From Gymnopilus junonius (lineage: Eukaryota; Basidiomycota; Agaricomycetes; Agaricales; Galerinaceae): a stretch of DNA of 64,000 bases. Below are positions 1-11,739 of this stretch, piece after piece (positions within the stretch are counted from its first letter, which is position 1; each line of letters opens with the position of its first letter). The notes beneath the pieces are model-generated. The model did not search any database. It worked only from the letters and a program-made list of their open reading frames with translations, and was not told where the DNA came from. The position numbers were made by a program, and so were the translations under genes. Location of the stretch: contig JADNYJ010000004.1 of NCBI GenBank assembly GCA_015501075.1, forward strand, positions 1-64,000. The letters are read 5' to 3'.

Positions 1-504
1 ATTTTCGGAAACTCTGTTAGGTTGTGTTGACCTGGTTTATCTTTCTAGTTATGATATTGTTATTTACCATTATCTAGTCTATCCTTTTCATGGTACCTTC
101 CTTGCACAAACGTGTATGGCGGGTGGCATCATGATAGACGTCACAGTTCATCATTATTGTAAGTACTGCGAGATTTTATAAATGGGCGCTGACCTAAATC
201 CAGATTTAGGATGCGCAGTCGAAACCGGCTGTTCGCCCAGCTGCCGTTCCACGGTCTGAGGCAAGTGCTGAGGCCGTTTACGATACAGAGATGCTGTATT
301 CAAACTCACTCTTGATACTGGTTTGGATTTTTATCTATTGAACATTACTGATTTTGAAACAAAAACCTTATATTTAGATGGCCTTTCCCATGTCTGACGT
401 GGTCGACAGTTAAATCATTGTGATTGTTCTATTCAAAGCCAGGGTAACATTCAATAAAGCAAGGCTTACTGGTGGCTTTATCTCACTGCCGAGAACTCCC
501 CATC
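1..504. other. 5' intergenic stretch, no gene seen
   Basis: No convincing coding frame or RNA gene is visible. A short inverted repeat (CCTAAATC-CA-GATTTAGG, about 193-210) is the only structure noticed. The right part is presumably the promoter side of the membrane-protein gene starting at 505. Confidence 0.5.
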
Positions 505-1724
505 ATGTCCACACCACTTCCCCCAAGCTCAACTCAAGAGACGATCATCGTGACCAACTTTAACACACTGTTACTGCAATTCATGTTGTTCAGTATGATG
601 TCCATATTTCCTTGGTTGACTTACGACATTGATATCCTTCAGGCGCATACTCCGTGGTCTACTTCGGTACGATGTACACGTATTGTAAGCATCCTCCTTC
701 TCTGGGAAATGAATATTCAATGAAAATCTCTTTTTTTTTATCATTGGCAGCGACGAGGTTATCCCAGTCTTCCAAACATCGAACTGTCATCGGCTCGATT
801 TCATTGTCTTATCTTTTCTCAGCTATCCAGACGAGTCTTCAGTGGTACATACTTAAGAAGAGCTTCATCGATAATGGAGGGACGCAAGATACTATCGTTG
901 TCACGTTCATGGAACTTCCTAGTTGGTTTGACCTCGTGAATGACATATCTTTTTTTGTTGCCGGCGCTATTGCTAATGGACTGTTGGTGAGAAACACTTG
1001 TCTTCGAGCATTTCCATCCATCTGATTTAACTATTTTATTCACAGATATGGCGATGCTATCAAATTTGGAATGGCTCATTTCGAGCCATCATGTTACCAA
1101 TATTCTTTGTTGTCTGCGCAATTGGTACTATACATATTGAAAAAGCTCATAACTCCACTTTAACGACATTGATTTTTCTTGTAGCATTATACATGGCGAT
1201 GATAGTAATAACATTCGTCACCCAATCATATTCCTCGTCTACAAGGGGTTCTCACATGCTGGATATATTGACTGGAGTGCTACTTTTCATGGACCTAGCC
1301 ATCACTCTCTCCACAACGGTCCTGATCTCTTACCGCATTAATTCTTTCGCCAAACGGAACCCTTTTCCTGAGTCCAGATCCCGATTCAAGCGCATAGTCG
1401 AAATACTAGTCCAATCTGCTGCCGCTTACTCAATAGTTATAATTGTGTATGCAATTACAACAATTATTCCCATTGACACCCTCGAATCTATCAATGCAGC
1501 GCGCAGTTACATATCTATTTTCTACTTCTCCACAGCAGTACGTTTATTCGGTCTGCCATCTTCTTTTGGGATCGATGCACTTACAAAAGCTGGACCAGGG
1601 AATTGCACCGACTATTATGGTAATTCGAGTACTGTCCGCGGCTGATAAGCGAGAGGATATCTTGGAGGTCAGTCACTCAAACCTCCATTTTGATCACACC
1701 TTTGCCACGGTCAATCTTGCATGA
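505..1724 (+). CDS. Multi-pass fungal membrane protein (7TM-like, Agaricomycete family), spliced
   Basis: The start ATG is at 505 (MSTPLPPSST...). Exons read as 505-592, 643-684, 751-986, 1046-1537 and 1590-1724. The introns (593-642, 685-750, 987-1045, 1538-1589) all have GT...AG ends and keep the frame. A further in-frame 60-nt intron at 1125-1184 is likely, because it ends in TTTTTCTTGTAG. The product is about 310 aa with roughly seven hydrophobic segments. The motif IWRCYQIWN at the fourth exon start and GIAPTIMVIRVLSA near the C-terminus are hallmarks of a large family of uncharacterised basidiomycete membrane proteins. The molecular function of that family is not known. The C-terminal end is uncertain: the last exon may stop at a donor near 1668 (GAG|GTCAGT) rather than reading to the TGA at 1722-1724. 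The ATG at 505 was preferred because family members begin with a short polar stretch. Confidence 0.75.
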
Positions 1725-2646
1725 GGCTCTGGAGAGGATAACGATTAACTGGGAAATAGACATTCAAACTCATCGAAAAAAAGAGCTATGGACTCCATTA
1801 TAATAAATAGAAAAGTTGGGCTTCATGCCTTGGTAGGAAAGTAAGAAAAATTGCTTTAATGTGGACTTGGGCAGGTCGGGCGTGGGGGCGAGGCTGACCA
1901 GGGCATTTGATGTTTGAACTCAGCTTCAGGAAGCGATGCGGTAACATTGAGGCTGAATAAACTCAATTTGAACTCCGTTAGGCCCTGTTCGAAACCCCTG
2001 CTTTCTTTCTAAACTTTTTCAGCACCTTTCTTCCTGGGAAGTCACTCCTTTAACTCGAAATCTTGGGAGCGAATATTCCTTTAGGTTGTGTTGATTGGGA
2101 ACGGGCCACAGGACTCACATTCAGCATCACTGACTCACCGTTCATGAAGTCCTTCAAATTTTACACCTGAGCATCTTTCGATGGTGCGATCTTCTTGTTT
2201 TTCCAGCTTTAATAGGTATGTCCTCTTTCCCTGTGTAGGAACTTTATTCCACTTAGTCCAATACTTGATGTCCCCCACACCCTTTTGCATCATCTTGAGG
2301 CCCTATTTGTTTGGAGGTGATGGTGAGCAGGACGTTCGAATTGAGGTGGCGGAGATAAGGCGAGTTTTTGTTGCTCGTTCGCATTCTTCCAACGACTTAC
2401 ATTGTAGATCGTAGATTACTTCAGTAGTATGTGCCGAGCAACTCTGACACCAGCGAAATCGCATAGCAGTTAGCACATCGGATCGCTTGGGCGACTGTAT
2501 TTGCTTGAAAGACGTGTTAGCCTGCCTTGTCAGCTGCAGTTTCCTGTCCTTTAAATATTTTGTCCTCAGAGGCGACCTTTCCGTCGAGTCTTAAGTACTC
2601 CAATGCTCCTGCAGTATGTTCTTATTAAAGTTAAGTCATTCTGTCG
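1725..2646. other. Intergenic, no gene seen
   Basis: Only short frames without recognisable domains (for example about 2181-2414) are present. No RNA gene or repeat was identified. The stretch 2925-3225 between the next two genes is likewise empty. Confidence 0.45.
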
Positions 2647-2924
2647 TCATCTTCTTACCCATTCATGCCAGCCTGACAATCTTTCGCAACCTATCATGAT
2701 GACAGTGAATTTTGCTTGGTCGAACAAGAGGTGGGAAGAATGCAAACCTGAGGGAACAGATGCGGAATGTGCATGACTTTCAGTAGCGTTATAAAATACC
2801 GGATTCCCTGCCACTGCCAATGGCTCCAAAACTCGACGGGGTTGCCCTTACCTCCGAGTCCATAAGGAGGGGAAGACTGGATTGTCGTTCCGGTAGCAAC
2901 AGCAGATCCTATCTCTGCCTTCAT
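2647..2924 (-). CDS. Possible small two-exon protein, unknown function
   Basis: The minus-strand frame starts with ATG at 2924 (MKAEIGSAVATG...). A 44-nt candidate intron at 2808-2851 (GTAAGG...CAG) joins two frames in phase and gives about 77 aa ending at 2647. The join GLGG-NPVFYN is open, and the intron donor is a good match to the fungal consensus. There is no signal peptide, membrane segment or recognised domain. It could equally be a chance pairing of short frames in an intergenic region. Confidence 0.25.
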
Positions 2925-3225
2925 CCTTTTGCGATTGTTTAAAGGAGTATTGAATTCTGTATCACGTGGTCAATGACGGGTGAAAAAAGAAAGAGGAGAA
3001 TCAGATCTAGAACGTAGGCTGGGACACATGATCATCGAACAAAGCCAAATAGAGAGCGAGGCCCTACGTAGGGAGGTTGTTTCTTCATTGGTGGCCTACC
3101 TGATGTAAGCCGTTCGTTGAAGATAATGAGGTGAAACTCTCTGTTTTTACTCAGAAAAAAAAATGTCTCAAGGTACAGAATAGGAGGTATCCCCACCGTT
3201 AGTGGTTTTCTTTGCCTCTCCCACC

Positions 3226-4271
3226 ATGCCTAGGACTCTGGTTTGGCGTAAATGCTTTATTCGCCTGGGAAATCGACTCGCATCCCTGTTCAAAAAAGGT
3301 CCACTCAAATATTTTCCTTTCGATAGCCTTCCAAATGAACTCCGATTGCACTGTTTCTCATTCTTAACACTTGAAGCACTCATCGCATCGAAGGCAGTCT
3401 GTGCGGAGTGGAGAATACTTGTTCCACTCACTGACATGTACCCTCCGCGGCGCCATCTCTACAACCTATATTCCATGGTAATTGACAATCCCAAGCCAGA
3501 CAGGGAAGCGCAGTTGTACTATGGAAGGTGGTTCGAGCCTTCATTTAATAGGGAGGAATATATCAACAGTCTTCTCAAACAGCACCATGCTATTCCGGAG
3601 GAGTTCCGTATCTGGGTTCTCGAATGGCCAGCAAGATTAATCGTCAATAATATATGGCCTGGTCTGACCTTAAAGCATTGCCTCTTAGATGGGCCATCCA
3701 CAGGGGGATCGTCAAGGAAATGCGGAGTCAACTGGTTGTCGTTGAAACCTCCACAGCTTTGCGCTCTTCTTGCGAACGACGGAGTCTCCTGCGATCCTAA
3801 ATATGCCCCTTCATTACTTGTCTGGAGGATGCGGTGGGTGTGGTTGAATAGCTTTCGACCACCCCATGAGTTGAGGGAGGAGGAATTCTTCGTGAGTCCA
3901 TTAATTCGTTACTTAAATGCATGCATACAATTATCGGTTAGGAATTCGACTGCGATACCTGGCTTGTATTTGATGAAGAGTCCAAATATTTCGGCAAAGT
4001 GTTGGAATGCCCCAACCTCTATTCTGCAGATGTGGGTAAAATCCCAAGAGAATTCCAGTACAGGGCAAAGGAAGAATTCCCGGATTGGATCCAGTATTTG
4101 GAACAGCGATGGCATGGGATTGCACCTTGCGGAAGACAGACGTCGGGTAACATCATCCCTCGATTCACCTTCAACCGTGATATTCGCAAAATTAAATTCG
4201 AGGTAGGTAGTATCCATCAAGACTGTATACCAGCCGAGCCGTGGACCAAAAATCAATTGGAAATTACGTGA
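3226..4271 (+). CDS. F-box-like family protein, copy 1
   Basis: Two exons, 3226-3891 and 3942-4271, are split by a 50-nt GT-AG intron and give about 331 aa. The ATG at 3226 has a good context (CCACCATGCC). The open frame reaches back to 3202, but only through a GTG. An F-box-like helix bundle occupies about residues 27-75 (FDSLPNELRLHCFSFLTLEA...VCAEWR). A conserved block follows around residues 130-175 with RIWVLEWPARLIVNNIWPGL and a TGGSSRK motif. Exon 2 opens with DCDTW and ends in a conserved WIQYLEQRWHGIAPCG-type segment. F-box proteins usually act as substrate adaptors of SCF ubiquitin ligases. That role is inferred here from the N-terminal domain only. The C-terminal domain is shared by the other copies in this window and is otherwise unrecognised. 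It is the most diverged of the intact plus-strand copies. Confidence 0.75.
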
Positions 4272-6110
4272 ATATTTAAAGGAGAGGGGTAGCGTCGCCA
4301 GTCCTATGTGTAATTAATAATGCGTAGCTTATATCAAGGTTTCTCACTCAGTCATCGTATCCTGTCAATTGGACCATAAGAGGTGCATAAGATAAATTGC
4401 TCAGACATACAGCTTACTTGATGTGAAAATGGCGCCTGAGGAATTGTGACTGTAGTCTGAATGTGTATACAAAGATGCAATGAGAGACATGAAAGTCGTC
4501 ATTGAAACGAGTCAGTTCAAGCCTTCAGCAAATGGTTTCGGTACCCTTAAAATCAGGAAAGTTGTGCGTGGTCATTTTCCTTGAGAGAAATATAGTCATA
4601 TGTGCCACAAAAAAAGGAGGTATTCCATGTTGAAACTAGCTTCGGAAGGCATATAATATAGGATGGAGGAGTTGTGGAAAGATTGCCGACCGGCGTGGTG
4701 CTGGTGCTGGTGGCAGTGCCAGATGACAAATACACAATGATGCCACCCCTGCCCAACTCCCCACCGTACTCATCCCATACTGTTCCCTCTTCGCTCCCTC
4801 ACACCGCTTGCAGACTGCTAGTGGACATCACACGAGATTATTCGATATATCTTCAAATAATTCCTCGAATATGCCCTGGCCACATCGGACCAAATGACAA
4901 AGACAAGGATTTTGTTCGAGGAAGTTCCTTTGGTCAAATATTACTACTGTCAGGTAAGTATTGCCTCTTATTCCATCAACGTAGAACCCTAACACGCTAC
5001 AGAGTATTCAACGGCACACATTCAATCACCGCCCAACTGAAAGAGCCACTGGGGTTTGACGAAGGTGAGATAGATGTAGGCAAAGTGTGTCATTGGTCTT
5101 AGTCTGGTACGTCTACTCTGGCGTTTATGCTATAGAATTCTACCTTTGACGCGTTCTATTCCCTAGGTTCTTTCCACCTCTTGAGTCTCAGCAAATGTAC
5201 GCGTCCATACGGCTCTGGGGCAGAAGTCATACTAACTAAACTAGTTGGGACAGGTATGTTATCTACCCTTCCAATTCTTTCTTGCTCGTCTACTTATTCT
5301 TTGTTCAAGTACACCTCGTCGTCCTTACCCTCGACGTCGCATCCTGCGCGACTTTGCTTATGATTGCCTGCACGCGTGTATAATTAGCAACGCACGCTGG
5401 AGCTTTGACGGAGTCGCCTATGGGAGGAGAATTTCGCTATAAGAGGCTCCGTGGGTACATATGTACGAATCACCAAATTTGCAGGTTTCTTCCCTTCCTC
5501 ACGTCTTCCCTCACCAGCGCATATATATTACTATCAAGGCATCAAATCCCAGCGGCACCGACAGCACACGAACCCCTTCATGGTAAGACTCGTCATCAAC
5601 GTCCAGTACAACGGGGCGACGCTTACAACGGGTTTAATGGGTTTTCACTGACCTTACTATTATGCCGCCTGCAGCTCGTAATGCAGTTGCTGTTTGTGGA
5701 GGCAGGTTGGCCGTTGCTCGACCCAACGAGCAGTCGGGGGCTTACTGTGTGCTTGAACAGCGCAGGTGAGAATTGCTTCCCTATTGATTGACATCTTCCA
5801 GTTGGCTTACGAGCAGCTAATACTAGGGTCAATCGAACAGGCGGAAATGCCAGGATCCATGCGTTATTTAAGGTATCCTTTCATTTTGTCCTTCCTGTTC
5901 GGTGCATCTTCCCTTTCTACTCGTTCCATTCATCCCTACTTTTTTCAGCCATTTCAATGCCTTTGTCGATGCTGAGTCCCGACATCGTTTCATCAGCTCT
6001 ATGGGACTGTAGATCGAGTTCTGAGTTGAAGATCACGGCTAATCCGTCGCCCCGACTCTGGAAAGGTATACTATTGTTTGATTAAAGTTCAAACCCGCTT
6101 TTGCTGAACT
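4272..6110. other. No clear gene; possible decayed multi-exon gene on the plus strand
   Basis: Several intron-like segments are visible, including a near-ideal 49-nt one (GTAAGTATT...GCTACAG, about 4955-5003) and another starting at about 5253. The flanking exons cannot be joined into one open frame: stops appear within about 60 nt in each trial. Protein fragments such as FEEVPLVKYYYCQ before the first intron look coding-like but match nothing I recognise. The best reading is a degenerate or misread spliced gene. Confidence 0.3.
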
Positions 6111-6112
6111 TC

Positions 6113-7150
6113 TTTACTTCAGGAATAGGCCAGCAAATTTATTCTCAAAGCGATTCCTGCTGAAGTGGCTCGGTTATTTGTACATGTCGAGGATTGATGA
6201 GAACCACCTTGGGCTCCGGCGAAAATGGCTTGTATCTCCGCAATGCTTCGAAAATGAAGGGATGGCCTTGCATCCTAGACACTGGCGAGAGAAAGTATGG
6301 ATGAATTGAGAGCGTCAACGCCTGTGGAAATGCGGATTTGGTTGGTCGACGGTTCCTCTGCTCTGAGTAGGTCTGCTTGGTCGAAGTTTCCATTACTATC
6401 TCGCTGGCACGTGGCATAGTTGTATACGGTTCTACAGCATGTTAACGTCTCATGTTGGCCCAGAAAGCAATATGCTGCCAGGATGTAACCACGTCGAAGT
6501 TGTGTGGCGTGAATGCAATTCTCTTTGACCTAGTAAGGCTTTTTGGCCTTTTCTGATTTAGTCACTCCTTTAAGCTCATTATTTTCTCGTATCCAGATAG
6601 GTCCTCTGGGTTTAAACTGTTTAGACCGTCCATGCCATCGGTTGACCCTCCTAATGCGTAACACGAACAGCCCCAAAGGCTTGCCACGTAAACGCGACGC
6701 GACGATCACGTGGCTTGACTGCTATCTTTCCATTGCGCAGCCCTCTGACCATGAGCGAAGCCTGGAACGCTGCTAAGCTATGTTATTCTTCTCTTTGACC
6801 GGTTTTGACTCACTCTAAGCACAATGCATGAATATTTACATTTAAGAGAAAGTTCAGTCCCACTGGTCTCGCTTTTTTACTTGTCTAATGACGACTTAAT
6901 ATACTTTGACTGCTATGTGGTCGCTTCTTTTTGTGCAGAGTCTGATTTCGGCAACTAAGCCACATTACAACCTCTTGGTCTGCGTGCTCATACTCATTCT
7001 GCCGCCGTACTTTCTTGTGTGCGTGTCGATAACCATAGCGAAACTCAAACTGGGGTTTCGGGGCTTGATCTCCTATTCATGTACGTCAAGGTTAAGACAT
7101 GATTTATGGACTACTGGTGTTCGTACCGCCCCCTTCACTTTACTGATCAC
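6113..7150 (+). repeat. Segmental duplication, unit A 5' flank (pairs with 11740-12650)
   Basis: This flank of F-box copy 2 is clearly homologous to 11740-12650, upstream of the 12652 fragment. Shared blocks include TTTACTTCAG(G/A)AATAGGCCA at the left edge, CGTAAACGCGACGCGACGAT followed by CACGTGGCTTG, and a near-identical stretch of about 60 nt ending in the TACGTCAAGGTTAAGACAT run just before the ATG. The duplication therefore carried gene plus about 1 kb of upstream DNA. Divergence is substantial outside these blocks, so the event is not recent. Confidence 0.7.
6701..6713 (+). promoter_or_regulatory. Conserved GACGATCACGTGG motif (E-box core CACGTG)
   Basis: The motif is retained at 12339-12351 in the duplicated flank and, less extended, at 33760-33771. 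In units A and B it lies about 440 and 300 bp upstream of the ATG of the F-box copy. CACGTG is a classical bHLH/Cbf1-type site. Regulatory function here is inference from conservation between duplicates. Confidence 0.3.
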
Positions 7151-7151
7151 C

Positions 7152-8175
7152 ATGCCCTCAGCTCAGCGTTGGCAGAAACCCCTTATACGTTTACTGAATC
7201 GCATCGTATCCAAGTGCAAACGAAAGCGAATCCGTTTCCAGAGCCTTCCTATCGAGCTTCGGCTACATTGTTTCTCGTATATGACTCTTGACACACTCAT
7301 CGTGTCTTGCACAGTCTGCTGGGACTGGCGTCGACTCGTCCCCTTGGCCGACATTTACCTTCCTCGTCGTCGCCTTTTCGACTTGTATTGGCACATCGTC
7401 AATAATCCCAGGCCAGACAAAGAAGCCCAGGTGTATTACCGAAAAAAACTCAATCACCATTTCGACAGGGTTGCATATATGAACTGTCTACTGGACCAGT
7501 ACTCCTTCATTCCAGAAGAATTCGGTATTTGGGTTCTGGAATGGCCAGCGAGGCTTGTGGTGAATGGCATTTGGCCTGGCTTGCCTTTCACCAGGTGTTA
7601 TCTCGACACGACAGCCACTGGGGGCTCGTCTCGCAAATATGGATTCAATTTTATAGCGAATCATCCGCCAGAACGTGAATCAATCCAACTTAACCCAGAA
7701 TGTCAACCCGATAATTGGACGCCCTCTCTGCATATTTGGGATACAACTTGGGTCAGGCTTCAATTCCCTTGGCGCCTCGATCCCGTTCAATACCGGGGCT
7801 TGGACCATGATGTGACTTTGGTAAGGGCACTTGTCTGTATAAATAAAAATGTTTTTCTGATAGGTCGTCCCCATTTTACAGTGGAATTGCGATACTTGGT
7901 TGGTCGTTGACGGAGAATCTAGTTATTTCGGTAAAGTTGTGCAATTTTGTGAGGATGGATCACCGTGTCTAGAGGAAGATGACGTGGCAGATACCTTGCC
8001 TGACTGGATTGATTACCTTAAATTACAGTGGGATGGGACAGCACCATGTCAAAAGGAGTCGCGCGGTACTGTCATCCCTTGTTTTACGCTTGATCTCCCA
8101 CTCATCAAGGTGCCTGGTGAAGACGGAGAGGGAATGGTAGTCGAAAGACTTGGATGGAGTTGTTATTCATTTTAA
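7152..8175 (+). CDS. F-box-like family protein, copy 2
   Basis: Exon 1 is 7152-7820 and exon 2 is about 7882-8175, giving about 320 aa. The intron donor GTAAGG is at 7821. Two in-phase acceptors (7863 or 7881) are possible, 18 nt apart. The start is placed at ATG 7152 (MPSAQRWQKP), since paralogues at 12652 and 13028 begin at the same aligned position after a conserved TGATC(A/G)C(C/G/A)ATG context. The frame is open further upstream without homology. The F-box-like domain spans about residues 29-75 (FQSLPIELRLHCFSYMTLDT). The family block (IWVLEWPARLVVNGIWPGL, then TTATGGSSRKYG) lies at about residues 120-165. Exon 2 has NCDTWLVVDGESSYFGK. It is very close to copy 3, consistent with the segmental duplication. 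A role in SCF-type ubiquitination is inferred from the F-box only. Confidence 0.8.
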
Positions 8176-8693
8176 GGTGTATTATCTTCATTCTCTTGAA
8201 TATGTCATGTTCAAAGCAGTAGCAATGGAAGCCGATCACAGTGCTTAGTAGGCTACAATGGAATCGGGGCTTTGAACCCCAAGGCTGTCACATCCACAGC
8301 ACTCACACAGAAGACAAAATTACATTGTCATATCCAAACAGTAACCCAATTCCATACATAAAATCCAGTGTTCAGCGGAAAGAGTATCATGCGATGAAAA
8401 GTCGAAAATAGTTACTATAATGCCAGAGATAAATGACGCATATATATACCCTTAATAGGAACCTTCCAGTAACGAAGCGGCTACAGAAAGTCCTGCCTGT
8501 ATGAGCAACAGCCTAGTCTTTAACCCAAAGCCGGCTCTTGACCACTTTGAACTTTTTTTTCTACCCTCGGTGCATGCCTGATACGTCTGCCACGACATTT
8601 TCACATTGGTAGAAAAATAAATAATACGATATCCGAAGAATAAGACATTGAAATTAATAGTGATTTGTGAAATGACAATGATGCGTTGAAGAT
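8176..8693. other. Intergenic, no gene seen
   Basis: AT-rich stretch between the stop of F-box copy 2 and the convergent membrane-protein gene. It presumably holds both 3' UTRs. No recognisable feature. Confidence 0.5.
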
Positions 8694-9749
8694 TCAGAAA
8701 ACGACTCTAATTCCTGCATAAAGTGAACGCTCCAAGGGCCGCAATCCTAGCAAAATAATTACAATAGAAATATCTAATCTACGAGAAAAGTCAGAACTGA
8801 AAATGATAAATGATACATATACGCACCCTTTAAAGGCTTTGTTCAAGAATGAGCTGGCTACACCGAGGCCCGCACGCACGCACCACAATGCGAAGAATGC
8901 AACAGAAGATTTCCTGTTGGCCAAGTTGGGACGTTTGAGCGCCTCGATGCTGGCATCAAGCTGTAAATCTAGGCAAAGATATCGAAAGAAATCAAACATA
9001 CAGCAAAATAAGTTCTAAACAGAGCAGAAGTGAGTACAGCAATCCCAATGGCTTGCCAGTCTCATGCTGTTCGAGCCCCTTCGCATTGAAACTTGCAGCC
9101 AGGATGGTGATGCACAAGTTAATCGTGCCTTGGGACGTAAAAACTATGTTGAACGAATGGTTATCTTGAGCATGAACATTGGAAGACGATGCCTTACCTA
9201 TTCCGTTGAATCTCTCGTTTATTAGAAAACAATAGTGCCCTGCCCATATTTCGAGCATGAACAGCAAACCAAGGACTACCTGCACTTCGATGAAAACTGT
9301 TTGTAAGTTTGTCGCATGGATTAAACCATCCCATAGCGACGACAGGACGATTGCGAGTGTTCCGCTGCAAAGTCACAAGTGTTCTACTACATCAGAAATG
9401 CTAACGAAGACAGAGAAGCGCTTGAGCACCCACAAGTACGAAAAGTCGGAAAGAAGTTTGTAATGATGTTCGGAAGAAGTTTCGATATCGCTCTCAGTTG
9501 GTAAGGGCTGAATTCGATCAATTCGATCATAAGCGACCAAACCGGCCCCAATTCGTCGTCTTTCAAAACCAGGCAGTTCTACAAAAATAAGGTCAGAAAC
9601 ATAGTACTGAAGATGATATAAGGAAGGCGCACGCATAGGTCGATAGGATGACTGATTGGTTTCTCTGGAACCACGGTTTCCTACAAGAACAACATTAGAA
9701 GCCTAGACTGGAGATGATATAAGGAAAACGCACCGCCGTTAGTCGACAT
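8694..9749 (-). CDS. Spliced multi-pass membrane protein, unknown function
   Basis: Seven exons on the minus strand can be joined in one open frame of 234 aa (705 nt coding). The introns are at 9681-9733, 9579-9632, 9365-9439, 9129-9197, 8969-9020 and 8779-8826. The start is ATG at 9749 (MSTNGGNRGS...); an upstream in-frame ATG exists at 9866. A polar N-terminal region of about 75 residues precedes about four to six hydrophobic segments, such as TLAIVLSSLWDGLIHA, VVLGLLFMLEIWAG and VAFFALWCVRAGLGVASS. The C-terminus is a short hydrophobic exon ending at 8694. I do not recognise the family. All joins restore frame, which argues for a real gene. The donor at 9439 (GTACTT) and the donor at 9020 (GTTTAG) are weak consensus and could be misplaced. 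Two introns share nearly the same 5' sequence. Confidence 0.6.
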
Positions 9750-11739
9750 TATGACATCAAAAATGGTAGGACCAGGCACAAGGTCAAAGACAGTGCAGTG
9801 TCGTAGGATTATCGAAACGAAGGTTAGTGCGCTTTTGACCTCAATGTGCGGCTGACTAACATGCAAGATTCATTTCTACCCATTACCAAATTTCTGCGCC
9901 GACGCGCTGCTAGTCTTTTCTGCAATGATGTACGGGCCAGCTAACCCGCAAGCAAGAGATGCAGTGCAGCGACCAAATGTCACAATGGGCCATTCAAATT
10001 AGTCAGGCTGCGGTATAGAAAACGCACCCTCCCCCAAAAAATTGGCATGGAGGACGTGGAGAACAGCAGAAAAAATGAATGTGACTCCTCGTAACTTGAA
10101 GCTTCTTCACGAAATCCTTTAAGACGGAGATTAAGGATTAAGTGAAGGAACAGAATGGCAGTGAAGAGTTTAGAACCAGCATTAGAGAGAGGAAAGATGT
10201 CAATGTAGAGAACGGTATGGAATCAAGGCCATTTCAAAAGTACGTACTAGCCCAAAGCCCTGAGGAATGAATGGACGTCGGATGAGCAGGGCGAAATTTA
10301 GTGGCAGTGCCGCATGTCAAATTCCCATGGCCAGAACCAACTCGCAAGGTCCTCTCAATTTGAGTTCATTTCGACTCCTTGTATGTTTTGATGCCTTCTG
10401 TACCCGTATCCTAATCCGCAAACTGCCCAGTCCTATGATAGTTCATCACGAGGATATTTTACTTGGCAGCATAGAGGTATGTGACTGTCAAACGCTTCTA
10501 CTTACCAATTCTCCAAAGCTTACAATTGTATGTACATTTATCTCCTCGTTTCTCTCAATGGAAACCACAGAAAGTTTATTGTGCTCCACGTTGTCAATCA
10601 CGGATGGTCTTAAGCTGCTCAAAGCAACGTACTTCACTGACCATCGACCTTCTCAAGCAGTGCTGTTCCAACCATTTTTGGCTCTGGCGACGGCAATGGC
10701 AGTTTATAGGATATGCAGGGGATACCTTTGAGGAGGTGCTGGCTGAGGTCTTGATCGATGTGCGGCTAAATTTTCTCAATCTTTCTTAACCCAAAATATG
10801 TTTCTACCCCCTGTAGTCTTTGATTAAACATGGGTTTTTTCTTCACTAATAGTACCAACACAACTCTTAATCTGAACAAGACAAGTTCTGATTCCACCCT
10901 TAGTTTCTGGAGTCAAGTTCTAAGCCAACTGGTACTTGTATCGAGTACATGTGTTTTTATACCTATCTGGCTACAGAGTTATGACTAAAAAAACTGTTAT
11001 TGCAAGTCCAAAAAAGACGTACTGATGCACAGAAAATTAGAATGCAAACTTGGTGGTGAGTCAACGAAATTAGAGGAAAATATGGTGAGGAAATATGAAG
11101 TATATAAAAGGAAATTGTCGGTGGTGTGAAGTCGTCGAGTTCCTAAAATTAAAGCGAAAATGGGAAGAAATAAAAATAGATGAGGGGTGAACCGCATGGA
11201 ATACTTTCTGCCAAGGCACAATGGGAGCGTCGATCGCGCTTGAACCAGATACCTGTCAGCCATATGATGAGGAGGAATGTCCAAGTTCTGAGCCTAGTCG
11301 GAGTGCATGCTCCACAGTACTTCTGTAAGCTATATTAGAGAGTTATTTTATGACTCTGTAAAGCGAAATAGAGGTTGATCTAGGACTTGAATACATCTTT
11401 AAGTAGCTTATAATCAGAAGTTTAGATAGCTAGAAAAGAAGGGTTGAGTCAGTACTTATCTGATAGAAAATACAATGTTGGGTTTGTACAATAAATAAAA
11501 TATCAGGGTTGATTCGTAGCCAGATATGAAAAGATTCAGAACATGTAATTCTGGGTTATATCAGGAGATGCATCCTAGTTGTATCAGTAGTTCAATATTG
11601 CTGGAATTGAACTTCAAAAAGCAGGGTTGCATCAGAACATCATATAACAGGAGTTAGCTTTGTCGTTTTATTAAGGTTGTCCCGGTACTTAATATTTAGT
11701 TGTATCAGTAGTTCGAACGTGCTTTTGACTGAATCACTT
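9750..11739. other. Mostly empty; weak coding-like patch at 10267-10789
   Basis: Between 10267 and 10789 there are plus-strand frames with intron-like gaps. One frame contains KVYCAPRCQSRMVLSC, which resembles the second half of a MYND zinc finger, but no matching first half or open multi-exon frame could be assembled. It may be a decayed gene fragment. 9750-10266 and 10790-11739 hold nothing I can identify apart from AT-rich, low-complexity sequence. Confidence 0.3.

Noticed and set aside
3202..3225. Start of F-box copy 1 at 3202
   Set aside because: That position is a GTG; the ATG at 3226 has a good context and aligns with the paralogues.
10560..10640. MYND zinc finger
   Set aside because: Only the YC-x3-C half is present, with no first CxxC pair and no His-Cys end; not enough to call the domain.
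10997..11284. Minus-strand frame of 95 codons rich in Phe/Leu/Ser
   Set aside because: AT-rich low-complexity composition, no conserved motif and no splice signals; chance open frame.
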